From: Microbacterium allomyrinae
GTDB lineage: Bacteria > Actinomycetota > Actinomycetes > Actinomycetales > Microbacteriaceae
Direction: 5' to 3'
DNA length: 64,000 nucleotides
Assembly: GCF_020682705.1 (NCBI RefSeq)
Contig: NZ_JAGTTN010000005.1
Location: 1-64,000, forward strand
Below the pieces are notes generated by a model. The model was not told the DNA's origin, searched no databases, and was given only the letters and a program-made list of their open reading frames with translations. Below are positions 23,316 through 30,999 of this stretch, piece after piece; the first letter of the stretch is position 1, and every line of letters begins with the position of its first letter. A program made the translations under genes and the position numbers.

Positions 23316-24785
23316 GTGACCGAGAACCGTGAGACCGAGCTGCTGGCGTCCGTTCCGGATGGCCTGTTCATCGGCGGCGCCTGGCAGGCGGCGACCGGCG
23401 GCAGGACGCTCAAGGTCTACGATCCGTCGAACGGGAACGTGGTCAAGGAGATCGCGGACGCCTCGCCCGAGGATGGCAAGGCGGCGCTGGATGCTGCGGT
23501 CGACGCGTTCCCGGCGTGGGCGGCGACGCCGGCGCGCGAGCGGGCCGAGATCCTCCGCCGCGCGTTCGATCTGCTGCAGGAGCGCAAGGAGGACTTCGCG
23601 CTGCTGATGACGATCGAGATGGGCAAGCCGCTCGCCGAGGCGCGCGGCGAGGTCGCGTACGGCGGCGAGTTCCTGCGCTGGTTCAGCGAGGAGACGGCCC
23701 GGGTGCAGGGCCGCTACGGCGCGAACCCCGAGGGCACCGGCCGCATGATCGTGTCGCAGCATCCGGTGGGTCCGTGCTTCCTCATCACGCCGTGGAACTT
23801 CCCGCTGGCGATGGCGACCCGCAAGATCGCGCCGGCGCTCGCCGCCGGCTGCACCGTCGTCATCAAGCCGGCCGAGCTCACCCCGCTCACCACCCTCGCG
23901 TTCGCGAAGCTGCTCGAGGACGCCGGGCTGCCGAAGGGCGTCGTCAACGTGTTCACCACGTCGACATCCGGCGCGGTGTCGGAGCCGATCATCCGCGACC
24001 CGCGACTGCGCAAGCTCTCGTTCACCGGGTCGACGCAGGTCGGCGTGAAGCTGCTCGAGCAGGCCGCTCCCGGGGTGATCCGCACGTCGATGGAGCTCGG
24101 CGGCAACGCCCCGTTCGTCGTGTTCGACGACGCCGACCTCGACAAGGCGGTCGATGGCGCGATGCTCGCGAAGTTCCGCAACATCGGCCAGGCCTGCACG
24201 GCCGCCAACCGCTTCCTCGTGCACCGCTCGGTCGCGGCCGAGTTCGCACGTCGCGTCACCGAGCGCGTGCAGGGCATGAAGATCGGCCGGGGCACCGAGG
24301 ACGGCGTCTCGATCGGACCCCTGATCGATGACCGTGCGGTCGCGAAGGCGACGCAGCTGGTTCAGGACGCCGTCACCCGCGGAGCTTCCGTCGCTACGGG
24401 CGGGCACGCGGTCGAGGGTGCCGGCACGTTCTACGCGCCGACGGTCGTCGCCGACGTCCAGCCGGGAAGCGACATCCTGCGCGAGGAGATCTTCGGACCG
24501 GTGCTGGCCATCGTCCCCTTCGACACCGAAGACGAAGCGGTGCGCCTCGCGAACGACACTGAATACGGGCTCGTCTCGTACGTCTTCACCGAGAGCCTCG
24601 CCCGCGGCCAGCGCATGATCGAGCGCCTCGAGACCGGCATGATGGGGCTCAACATGGGCGTCGTCTCCAACGCCGCCGCCCCGTTCGGCGGCTGGAAGAT
24701 GTCGGGCCTTGGCCGCGAGGGCGGCGCCGAAGGCATCCACGAGTACCTGCAGACCAAGTACACGCTCACCGCGAACCCGTTCTGA
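23316..24785 (+). CDS. gabD: NAD(P)-dependent succinate-semialdehyde dehydrogenase
   Basis: Aldehyde dehydrogenase of 489 residues, close to GabD/Sad proteins. It has Asn161 (TPWNFP), Glu260 (MELGGNAP), Cys294 (GQACTAANR) and the late motif EEIFGPVLAIVPF. It should oxidise succinic semialdehyde to succinate, the fate of the HpaI product. The GTG at 23316 has GAGGGAG 5 nt upstream; the in-frame extension to 23172 overlaps the hairpin and is not family-like. Other semialdehydes (glutarate, for example) cannot be excluded from sequence alone. Confidence 0.85.
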   Translation: MTENRETELLASVPDGLFIGGAWQAATGGRTLKVYDPSNGNVVKEIADASPEDGKAALDAAVDAFPAWAATPARERAEILRRAFDLLQERKEDFALLMTIEMGKPLAEARGEVAYGGEFLRWFSEETARVQGRYGANPEGTGRMIVSQHPVGPCFLITPWNFPLAMATRKIAPALAAGCTVVIKPAELTPLTTLAFAKLLEDAGLPKGVVNVFTTSTSGAVSEPIIRDPRLRKLSFTGSTQVGVKLLEQAAPGVIRTSMELGGNAPFVVFDDADLDKAVDGAMLAKFRNIGQACTAANRFLVHRSVAAEFARRVTERVQGMKIGRGTEDGVSIGPLIDDRAVAKATQLVQDAVTRGASVATGGHAVEGAGTFYAPTVVADVQPGSDILREEIFGPVLAIVPFDTEDEAVRLANDTEYGLVSYVFTESLARGQRMIERLETGMMGLNMGVVSNAAAPFGGWKMSGLGREGGAEGIHEYLQTKYTLTANPF

Positions 24786-24869
24786 CGCGGCGCGCCCGCG
24801 TCGGTCGTTGAGCGAGCGGCGCGGGGGAGCCTCGGAACGTGGCCATACCCGACACGAGATAATGGACGC

Positions 24870-25139
24870 ATGTCCTCTCCTGTCGAACGCCGTTCAAACC
24901 CGACGGCATGGGCCGCGTTCTGGTTCGCGCTGGCCGGCCTTGTGCTCATGCCGATCCCGCTGTTCATCGGGCTGGTTCTGGGCGGCGGGCTTTCCATCGT
25001 TGCCGCGATCCTCGCCGTGATCGCCCTCCTCAAGGGACTCGCGCGCAACGGCAAGGGCATCGCTCCCGTCGTGTTCGCCGCGATCTTCATCGCGCTGACG
25101 TGGGGCGGCATCTCGATCGGCGGCGGCACCGTCTGGTAG
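24870..25139 (+). CDS. Small two- or three-helix membrane protein
   Basis: This 89-residue protein has hydrophobic stretches at about 14-35, 38-54 and 64-82 and a Ser/Arg-rich N-terminus. It resembles DUF4190-type small membrane proteins of actinobacteria, whose function is unknown. A GATAAT hexamer at 24858-24863 ends 6 nt before the ATG, so the message is probably leaderless. It is separate from the catabolic genes. Confidence 0.65.
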   Translation: MSSPVERRSNPTAWAAFWFALAGLVLMPIPLFIGLVLGGGLSIVAAILAVIALLKGLARNGKGIAPVVFAAIFIALTWGGISIGGGTVW

Positions 25140-25228
25140 GCCGGTGGCCGGTGGTCGCTGCACGATTGGCGCACCATGCGGGACCGCCGATCGTGTCTCT
25201 GTGATCGGCGGCGTCCCGGGACGGCATC

Positions 25229-25501
25229 TCAGAGGTTGCGGCGTGCGTCCACGTCGTCTGCGAGCCGATCCGCTTCGCGCGCCACAGCCTCCTGCTCGGC
25301 CTCGCTCAGCGGCGGGAGGCCGACTTCGTCGGCCGGAATGCCCGCGTACGGGTCGGCGACCGGAAACTCCTGACTGAAGGAGCCGGCGACGACTCCCCCC
25401 GGGGGAACCTCGTCGCCTGCGGCGCCCAACAGCGTCTCCTCGCCGGGAGCCTGCTTCGGTACGTCGTCTCCGAGGTGCTTACGGTGCCACTCGCCGCTCA
25501 T
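25229..25501 (-). CDS. Hypothetical acidic protein
   Basis: This 90-residue product was not recognised. It is acidic and hydrophilic, with a Pro/Gly-rich middle (VPPGGVVAGS) and a Glu/Asp-rich C-terminal helix (LSEAEQEAVAREADRLADD). No membrane segment or signal peptide is visible. A GGAG site lies 5 nt before the ATG at 25501. Codon use with G/C third positions supports a real gene. The 253-bp gap to the next gene on the right (25502-25754) holds nothing else I can support. Confidence 0.55.
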   Translation of the reverse strand: MSGEWHRKHLGDDVPKQAPGEETLLGAAGDEVPPGGVVAGSFSQEFPVADPYAGIPADEVGLPPLSEAEQEAVAREADRLADDVDARRNL

Positions 25502-25754
25502 GTTCACTCCCACCAGTACCAACAGTTCGAACCCCGATCATCATCGAGTCGATGAAGATGTGGGCGACGTTGTAGATCACCGGCATCATCCACGGAGTGT
25601 TGATGAAGTCTACGACCTGTCCGACCGGGAACCCAGGCTCGCGGAAGTGGTGGTCGGTCAGATGCGGCGAGACGTTCCCCGCCGGCTGCGGTCGGCGGCC
25701 GGGCACCCGACTCCACCATCCCCACCGAGCGGCGCCGTCGCGCATGATGGAGCG

Positions 25755-26081
25755 GTGACCACACCCGACAACGCGCTCTCGCTCACCATCGCCGGAACCC
25801 CCGACTTCGGGAGCGAGGTGCTGAAGTCGCTGTACCGCATCACGGGACGCTCCACCGTCGAGTTGCGGCGTGCGATCCAGGGCGGCGAGCCGGTCTACAC
25901 CGCGGCGCTCTTCGGCGACCACCACATCCACGTCGTGCCCCGGCTCGAGAAGACCGCCGCCTACCTCGAAGGCCTCGGCGTTTCGTTCACCGTTCACGAG
26001 TGGGTCGACGGGGAGCGCGACGAGATCTCCCTCGATGTCATGCGCCAGATCATCCGAACTGCCGACGGCGGGGACGGCTGA
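25755..26081 (+). CDS. Small protein with bL12 C-terminal-domain-like pattern
   Basis: This 108-residue protein starts with GTG at 25755. The segment VLKSLYRITGRSTVELRRAI, then a short loop and EKTAAYLEGLGVSFTVHE, follows the alpha-beta pattern of the ribosomal bL12 C-terminal domain, a fold also used in small stand-alone actinobacterial proteins. This is pattern recognition only. A CATGAT hexamer ends 6 nt before the start, consistent with a leaderless transcript. The next gene begins 65 bp later. Confidence 0.5.
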   Translation: MTTPDNALSLTIAGTPDFGSEVLKSLYRITGRSTVELRRAIQGGEPVYTAALFGDHHIHVVPRLEKTAAYLEGLGVSFTVHEWVDGERDEISLDVMRQIIRTADGGDG

Positions 26082-26146
26082 GTCCTGCGCTGCGCGCCGA
26101 CACACTGCGCGTCGACGCACACGGGCATGCGGCCTACGCTCGTCGT

Positions 26147-27220
26147 GTGCTCACCGATCGCGACATCGCCCGCTGGCGACTGCACTCGCAGCATCTCGGG
26201 GCATCCGTCGACGGCGCGGACGACGTCGTGCGATCCCTCCTCGCCGTGCAGGCGGAGAACCCGTCGCAGTCGACGTGGGCGGTGGCGACGCGCACGCACG
26301 ACCCGTGCCAGGCTGACCTCGCCGCTCTGCTCGCGAGCGGGCAGGTGCTGCGCACCCATGTGCTGCGTCCGACCTGGCACTACGTTCACGCCGAAGACGC
26401 TCTGTGGCTGATCGAACTCACCCGCGACCGGGTGCTGCCCACGGTGGATCAGCAGCTCGCCCCGTTGGGCGACCGGTTGGACGCCCTTGCCGACGCCGTG
26501 ATCGAGACTCTCGCCGCGTCACCCGACCGGACCCGCAGCGAGCTCGCCGACGCGCTGGCGCAGCGCGGTTACGAGCTGAGCGGGATGCAGCTCATGCTTC
26601 TGGCGGCTCATCTCGAGTTGCACGCGCTGATCTGCAGCGGCGCCCCTCGTGGCTCAGAGCACACCTACGCGCTGTTCTCCGACCGGGTCGCCGCGCCGCG
26701 CCGCCTGGACCGTGAAGAAGCGCTCGTCGAGCTCGCCCTGCGCTACTTCACCTCTCACGGGCCCGCCACCGCGCGCGACCTCGCGTACTGGGCGACACTC
26801 ACCCTCACCGACGCGCGTCGTGGGCTGGCCGGGGCGGCTGACCGGCTCGACTCGTTCGAGCACGACGACCGCACGTACTGGCACGCCCCGGGGCAGCCCC
26901 CGGCATCCGCTTCGCCGCGCGGACACCTGCTGCAGGTGCTCGACGAGATGTACCGTGGCTATCAGGACTCACGCTGGGTGCTGGATGCCGACGGCCTGCT
27001 GTCGCGCGGACGCGAGACGGCGATCGGCATGGCCCTCGTCGACGGGCAGGTCGTCGCCGGCATGAAGCGCACGGTCACAACGCGCGCGGTGACGTTCGAG
27101 ATCCGTCAGCTGCGGCCGATTGCTCCGGGTGAACAAGACGCGATTCAGGATGCCGCCGCCCGCTACGCCCGCTACCTCGACCTCGAGCCCCGCCTCACGT
27201 GGCAGGAGCCTCCGCGCTGA
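26147..27220 (+). CDS. AlkZ/YcaQ-like winged-helix protein (HTH_42), first copy
   Basis: This 357-residue member of the HTH_42 superfamily includes the DNA glycosylases AlkZ and YcaQ. Typical segments are VLRPTWHYVHAEDALWL, FTSHGPATARDLAYW and RTVTTRAVTFEI. In AlkZ-type glycosylases the catalytic signature is Gln-x-Gln; here it reads Gln35-Ala-Glu37 (AVQAENPSQSTWA), so activity may be altered. The GTG at 26147 has a TACGCT hexamer ending 6 nt upstream and no ribosome site, suggesting a leaderless start. A paralogue lies at 28213-29388. Confidence 0.75.
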   Translation: MLTDRDIARWRLHSQHLGASVDGADDVVRSLLAVQAENPSQSTWAVATRTHDPCQADLAALLASGQVLRTHVLRPTWHYVHAEDALWLIELTRDRVLPTVDQQLAPLGDRLDALADAVIETLAASPDRTRSELADALAQRGYELSGMQLMLLAAHLELHALICSGAPRGSEHTYALFSDRVAAPRRLDREEALVELALRYFTSHGPATARDLAYWATLTLTDARRGLAGAADRLDSFEHDDRTYWHAPGQPPASASPRGHLLQVLDEMYRGYQDSRWVLDADGLLSRGRETAIGMALVDGQVVAGMKRTVTTRAVTFEIRQLRPIAPGEQDAIQDAAARYARYLDLEPRLTWQEPPR

Positions 27221-27234
27221 GCCACGGCCGTGGC
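27221..27234. terminator. 14-bp perfect palindrome after the winged-helix gene
   Basis: GCCACGGCCGTGGC begins at the base after the stop of the rightward gene and lies 33 bp before the end of the leftward DoxX gene. As RNA it could fold as a short GC hairpin for either strand. No T-run follows. Confidence 0.35.
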
Positions 27235-27267
27235 GCGGTGCGCTCTCTTCTCGTCGAGCATGCAGGC

Positions 27268-27633
27268 TCAGAGCACCACGAGGAAGCCGAGCACTGCGCT
27301 CGCGGCCGACAGGATCGCGAGCGCGATCGACGGGGTCGCGTTCTCTTTGCGGCGCACGTGCACCACGATCGCTCCGATCATCACGACGGTGAGGGCGGTG
27401 GCGGCGATCGGCGCCAGGATCGGAGCGATGCCGGTGAGCAGGGGCAGGATCAGGCCGATGCCGCCGATGACTTCGGCGGCGCCGATGAGCTTGACGGTGG
27501 GGTCGGCGAAGTCGTCGGCCCAGGCCATTCCGCTCGCGACGAGCGCGGGCTTCGGGCGGGCGACCTTCATCGAGCCGGCCAGGATGAAGGCGAGCGCGAG
27601 GAGTCCGTTGAGGATCCAGAGGGCGATGAGCAT
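27268..27633 (-). CDS. DoxX-family membrane protein
   Basis: This 121-residue integral membrane protein has four predicted helices (about 2-20, 45-65, 70-90, 100-120) and the DoxX-like segments LAGSMKVARP and IGAAEVIGGIGLILP. Members are quinone-linked or of unknown role and frequently sit beside HxlR regulators. A GGAG site precedes the ATG at 27633. It is divergent from the HxlR gene with a GTTAC-N5-GTAAC dyad between them. Confidence 0.8.
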   Translation of the reverse strand: MLIALWILNGLLALAFILAGSMKVARPKPALVASGMAWADDFADPTVKLIGAAEVIGGIGLILPLLTGIAPILAPIAATALTVVMIGAIVVHVRRKENATPSIALAILSAASAVLGFLVVL

Positions 27634-27660
27634 GGGATCTCCGTGTAAGAAAGGGGGGCT

Positions 27661-27675
27661 GTTACGATCAGTAAC
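27661..27675. promoter_or_regulatory. Candidate HxlR operator
   Basis: GTTAC-GATCA-GTAAC is a perfect 5-5-5 dyad in the 104-bp gap between the divergent DoxX and HxlR genes. It lies 28 nt upstream of the DoxX start, where a repressor would block its promoter. HxlR-type regulators bind dyads of this kind. Confidence 0.6.
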
Positions 27676-27737
27676 CAACCCCATCACATGTGCGCACCGC
27701 GTACAAAAGGCACACCGATGTAAGCAGGTGACACGCG

Positions 27738-28145
27738 ATGACCAGCTCGGCAGCACCCATCACCACGTACGAGGATTCGTGTGCCGCGGTCGGCGATGGC
27801 CGAGCCGTGCGCGAGGTCCTCGACCGGGTCGGCGACAAGTGGACGCTGCTCGTGGTCGCGACCCTCCGCAACGGGCGCTTGCGCTTCAGCGAACTGCAGC
27901 GTCACATCCCCGGGATCTCGCAGCGGATGCTGACGCTCACCGTCCGCCAGCTCGAGCGTGACGGGCTCGTGTCGCGCACCGTGCACGCCGAGGTGCCGCC
28001 CCGCGTCGAGTACGAGCTGACCGAGCTCGGCGGCACGCTGCTCCAACTCTCGATCGCGCTGGGGGACTGGGCGATCGCGAATCAGCCGCGCATCGAACAG
28101 GCGCGCCAGGTGTACGACGCGGCGGCAGCCGCGAAGGCGGGCTGA
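27738..28145 (+). CDS. HxlR-family winged-helix regulator
   Basis: This 135-residue protein has the HxlR signature CAAVGDGRAVREVLDRVGDKW and the wing segment ISQRMLTLTVRQLERDGLV. Cys15 is at the position that senses electrophiles or redox stress in some family members. It is divergent from the DoxX gene, which is the likely target. The ATG at 27738 lacks a strong ribosome site. Confidence 0.88.
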   Translation: MTSSAAPITTYEDSCAAVGDGRAVREVLDRVGDKWTLLVVATLRNGRLRFSELQRHIPGISQRMLTLTVRQLERDGLVSRTVHAEVPPRVEYELTELGGTLLQLSIALGDWAIANQPRIEQARQVYDAAAAAKAG

Positions 28146-28212
28146 GGGCCTCGCGGCAGCGCAGCCCCGTTTGCGCACGCGCAACGTCGGCGGGGTGCGG
28201 CAGGATGGCGGC

Positions 28213-29388
28213 ATGGTCGCGACGCCTCCTCCAGACTCCGCTGGCGCGTCGAGTGGAACCTCGGGCCGCGGAGGCCGAGCATCTGCAACGCGCCGTGAGC
28301 GGCTGCGGTCGCACCGGCTGAGCGCCCCCGCCCCGTCGGTGGCCGCCGCCGCCCGCCACATGCTGGCCACTCAGGGTCAGGAGTTCTGGGGCGGGCGCTG
28401 GGCGCTCGCCGCTCGAACGAAGGGTCGCGCCACCATTCGGGACGTCGACGCCGCGTTCGAGCGCGGTGAGATCGTACGGTCGTGGACGATGCGCGGCACG
28501 ATCCATGTCATCCCGTCCGAAGACCTGGCGTGGGTGCTGTCGATCACGGGCGAGCGGCAGGGCCGCCAGGTCGCGGCGGTCCGGCGCGCAGAGGGCATCG
28601 ACGACGACGAGATGGCGCGTACCGAGCAGATCGCCCGCGCCGCACTGAGCGGAGGCAACCGTCTCACTCGCAAAGAGCTCTTCGAGGCGCTCGAGGCGGG
28701 TGGTGTCAGCACCGCGGGTCAGCGGGGCTATCACCTGCTGGTGTCGCTGTCGCTGCGCGCGATCGTGTGCCAGGGGCCGATCGTCCCCCGCGAGGGCGGC
28801 CCGACACGCGAGCAGTACATCGTGCTCACCGAAGAGTGGATTCAGGATGCCGCGTCCCCGGCGAATCCGCTGGCGGAGCTGTTCACCAGGTTCATCGCAT
28901 CGCACGGGCCGGCCGGTGCCCGCGACTTCGCCTGGTGGACGGGACTGCCGCTCGGAGTCGCCCGCAGTGCTGCTGTGGAATCCCTCGCGCTGAGCGACGG
29001 GCGGCGAGACGAGGCATCGGCTCGTCTGACCGTGGTAGCCGAGCAGCCCGAGCCTCAGTACGTCGTCACGGGTCCCGCCGTGCCACGGCGCAGCGCGGCG
29101 GCTCCCGAAGTGCTCGCGCTCCCGCCCTTCGAGGAGTACTTCCTCTCGTACGCCGACCGTACAGTGCCGTGCGCACCCGAGTTCCTCTCGGCGATCGGCC
29201 CGGGCTTGAACGGGATCGTGCGGCCGATCATCGTCGCGCGCGGCGAGATCGTCGGCGTGTGGACGCACTCGGTCGCCGTGGGGCGGCACGCCGACGATCC
29301 GGTTCCGGTGCTGTTCACCCAGGGGTCCGCAACGGACCTGGAGGTCGCGGCTGCGCTGGATCGATACCGCGACTTCATCACCGCCTAG
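28213..29388 (+). CDS. AlkZ/YcaQ-like winged-helix protein (HTH_42), second copy
   Basis: This 391-residue paralogue of the protein at 26147-27220 has the same landmarks: SWTMRGTIHVIPSEDLAWVL, FIASHGPAGARDFAWW and the C-terminal PPFEEYFLSYADR. It keeps the Gln-x-Gln signature (Gln54-Gly-Gln56 in ATQGQEFWGGRWALAAR) expected of AlkZ-type glycosylases that excise alkylated bases. A 30-residue Gly/Ser/Arg tail precedes the domain. The ATG at 28213 has a CAGGAT hexamer ending 6 nt upstream. Glycosylase activity is a family-based inference. Confidence 0.78.
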   Translation: MVATPPPDSAGASSGTSGRGGRASATRRERLRSHRLSAPAPSVAAAARHMLATQGQEFWGGRWALAARTKGRATIRDVDAAFERGEIVRSWTMRGTIHVIPSEDLAWVLSITGERQGRQVAAVRRAEGIDDDEMARTEQIARAALSGGNRLTRKELFEALEAGGVSTAGQRGYHLLVSLSLRAIVCQGPIVPREGGPTREQYIVLTEEWIQDAASPANPLAELFTRFIASHGPAGARDFAWWTGLPLGVARSAAVESLALSDGRRDEASARLTVVAEQPEPQYVVTGPAVPRRSAAAPEVLALPPFEEYFLSYADRTVPCAPEFLSAIGPGLNGIVRPIIVARGEIVGVWTHSVAVGRHADDPVPVLFTQGSATDLEVAAALDRYRDFITA

Positions 29389-29419
29389 GCTGCGCGGGCT
29401 CGTTCTTCCGCAGCGCAGC
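29389..29419. terminator. Stem-loop between convergent genes
   Basis: GCTGCGC (29389-29395) pairs with GCGCAGC (29413-29419) across a 17-nt loop in the 50-bp gap between the winged-helix gene and the RamB-like gene. It is a candidate two-way terminator without a T-run. Confidence 0.4.
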
Positions 29420-29438
29420 CGAGACGGAAGCCGTTCGC

Positions 29439-30875
29439 TCAGACGTGGCGCTCGAGGAACGAATACACCTCGTTGTCGTCGACGCCGGGGAATGCGCCGC
29501 GGGGGAGCGGGGAGAACATCTGCATGTGCACCCGGGCGCTCGGCCACGCCTTGCCCGACCAGCGCTGGGTGACCTCGCTCGGCGGGCGCCGGCAGCACGT
29601 CTCGTCGGGGCAGGTCGATGTCGCGCGCTTCTGCGTCTCGCGCCCGCGGAACCAGCGGGCATCGTCGAACGGCACCCCTACCGTGATCGAGAACTCACCG
29701 GCCGACGTCGTCCCCGTCTGCGTCGAGCACCAGAAGGTGCCGGCCGGAGTATCGGTGTACTGGTAGTGCTCGGTGGTGCGATTCTGCTCCGAGAAGGCGG
29801 CGCGGGCCGAGAACCTGCGGCACGCGATCTGGCCGTCGACCGCGCCGGTGACATCCATCGGCAGGGGCAGATCGTCGTTCTCGTACACGCGCGAGATCGC
29901 GCCCGATCCGTCGACTCGCAGGAAGTGCAGCTTGATGCCGAGGTGCTGCGTCGCGAGGTTGGTCAACCGCATTCCGGCGGACTCATGCGTCGTGCCGAAC
30001 GCATCGCGGAAGTCTTCGACCGCGAGGTTGCGATCCTTCTTCGCCTGCTGCAGGAATGCGACCGATGCCGTCTCGGGCATGAGGCAGCACGCGGCGTAGT
30101 AGTTGATCTCGAGCCGCTGCTGCAGGAAGTCGGCGTAGTCGGTCGGACGCCGGTGTCCGAGCAGTCGGTGCGCCATCGCCTGCAATGCCATCGAGCGCAG
30201 GCCGTGCCCGCCCGGGATGGACGCCGGCGGCAGGTAGATGCGGCCGTTCTCGAGATCGGTGACAGAGCGGGTCGAGTGCGGAAGGTCGTTGACGTACAGA
30301 AGCTCGAACCCGAGCTTCTCGGCCATGATGCTCACCGTGCGGTGCGTCAGCGCCCCCGAGACGTGGCCGGCTGACTTGAGCTGCTTCTCGGCGAGACGCT
30401 CGATGTCGGGCAGGTAGTTGCCGATCTCGCGCATCCGCAGGCGCTGCTCGGTGTTGGCCCGTCGCGCCTCTTCGGGCGTTGCGATCGCCTCGCTCTCGCG
30501 GCGCTGGAGCTCTCGGTGAAGGCCCAGCACCGATTCGATGGTCTCGTCGGCCATGCTCTTGGTCACCTTGACCGGCGCGACGCCCAGCTGCCGGAACACC
30601 GGGCTCGCCTGTGCGCGCTCCAGCTCGATCTCCAGCGCCGCACGGCGGTTGGGCGGCTCGGTCGACAGCAGCTCGGTCACCTCGACGCCGGTGGCGCCGG
30701 CGATGGCCTGGAGCAGCGACAGCTTGGGCTCGCGCTTGCCGTTCTCGATGAGGCTCAGCTGGCTGCCTGCCACGCCCACGATCTCACCCAGCTCGTCGAG
30801 GGTGAACCCGTGCGCCACGCGCTGATGGCGGATGCGGTGTCCGAGCGTGGACAGTTCCAGGGGGGTGGGGGCCAT
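29439..30875 (-). CDS. RamB-like XRE/short-chain-acyl regulator
   Basis: This 478-residue protein has an N-terminal XRE helix-turn-helix (about 10-66, DELGEIVGVAGSQLSLIENG), a central ImmA/IrrE-like metallopeptidase-related segment with MAHRLLGH, and a Cys-rich C-terminal ScfR-type domain (TCPDETCCRRPP). This is the architecture of RamB, which represses acetate and glyoxylate genes in Corynebacterium. It is divergent from pckG, so control of the gluconeogenic branch is plausible. A TAGCAT hexamer (30882-30887) ends 6 nt before the ATG at 30875, indicating a leaderless message. RamB orthology is likely but not proven. Confidence 0.82.
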   Translation of the reverse strand: MAPTPLELSTLGHRIRHQRVAHGFTLDELGEIVGVAGSQLSLIENGKREPKLSLLQAIAGATGVEVTELLSTEPPNRRAALEIELERAQASPVFRQLGVAPVKVTKSMADETIESVLGLHRELQRRESEAIATPEEARRANTEQRLRMREIGNYLPDIERLAEKQLKSAGHVSGALTHRTVSIMAEKLGFELLYVNDLPHSTRSVTDLENGRIYLPPASIPGGHGLRSMALQAMAHRLLGHRRPTDYADFLQQRLEINYYAACCLMPETASVAFLQQAKKDRNLAVEDFRDAFGTTHESAGMRLTNLATQHLGIKLHFLRVDGSGAISRVYENDDLPLPMDVTGAVDGQIACRRFSARAAFSEQNRTTEHYQYTDTPAGTFWCSTQTGTTSAGEFSITVGVPFDDARWFRGRETQKRATSTCPDETCCRRPPSEVTQRWSGKAWPSARVHMQMFSPLPRGAFPGVDDNEVYSFLERHV

Positions 30876-30894
30876 TCCTTGATGCTAGCGAAAG

Positions 30895-30905
30895 AAGTGC
30901 GACTT
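30895..30905. promoter_or_regulatory. Small dyad in the ramB/pckG gap
   Basis: AAGT-GCG-ACTT is a perfect 4-3-4 dyad just upstream of the RamB-like gene promoter and 95 bp before pckG; TTGACA follows at 30906-30911 on the plus strand. It is a possible regulator site but does not match the published RamB consensus well. Confidence 0.25.
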
Positions 30906-30999
30906 TTGACACACGTTTCCGCGGGAAGAGACGGGTGAATGGGCGGAAAGTGGAGTGAGAACACGAATCTCTACCGTCGAATCGAAGAGGAGCGACACC

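Noticed and set aside
29439..30875. XRE plus ImmA-like segment as a phage repressor or toxin-antitoxin gene
   Set aside because: The C-terminal Cys-rich ScfR domain and the position opposite pckG fit RamB-type metabolic regulators; no phage genes are near.
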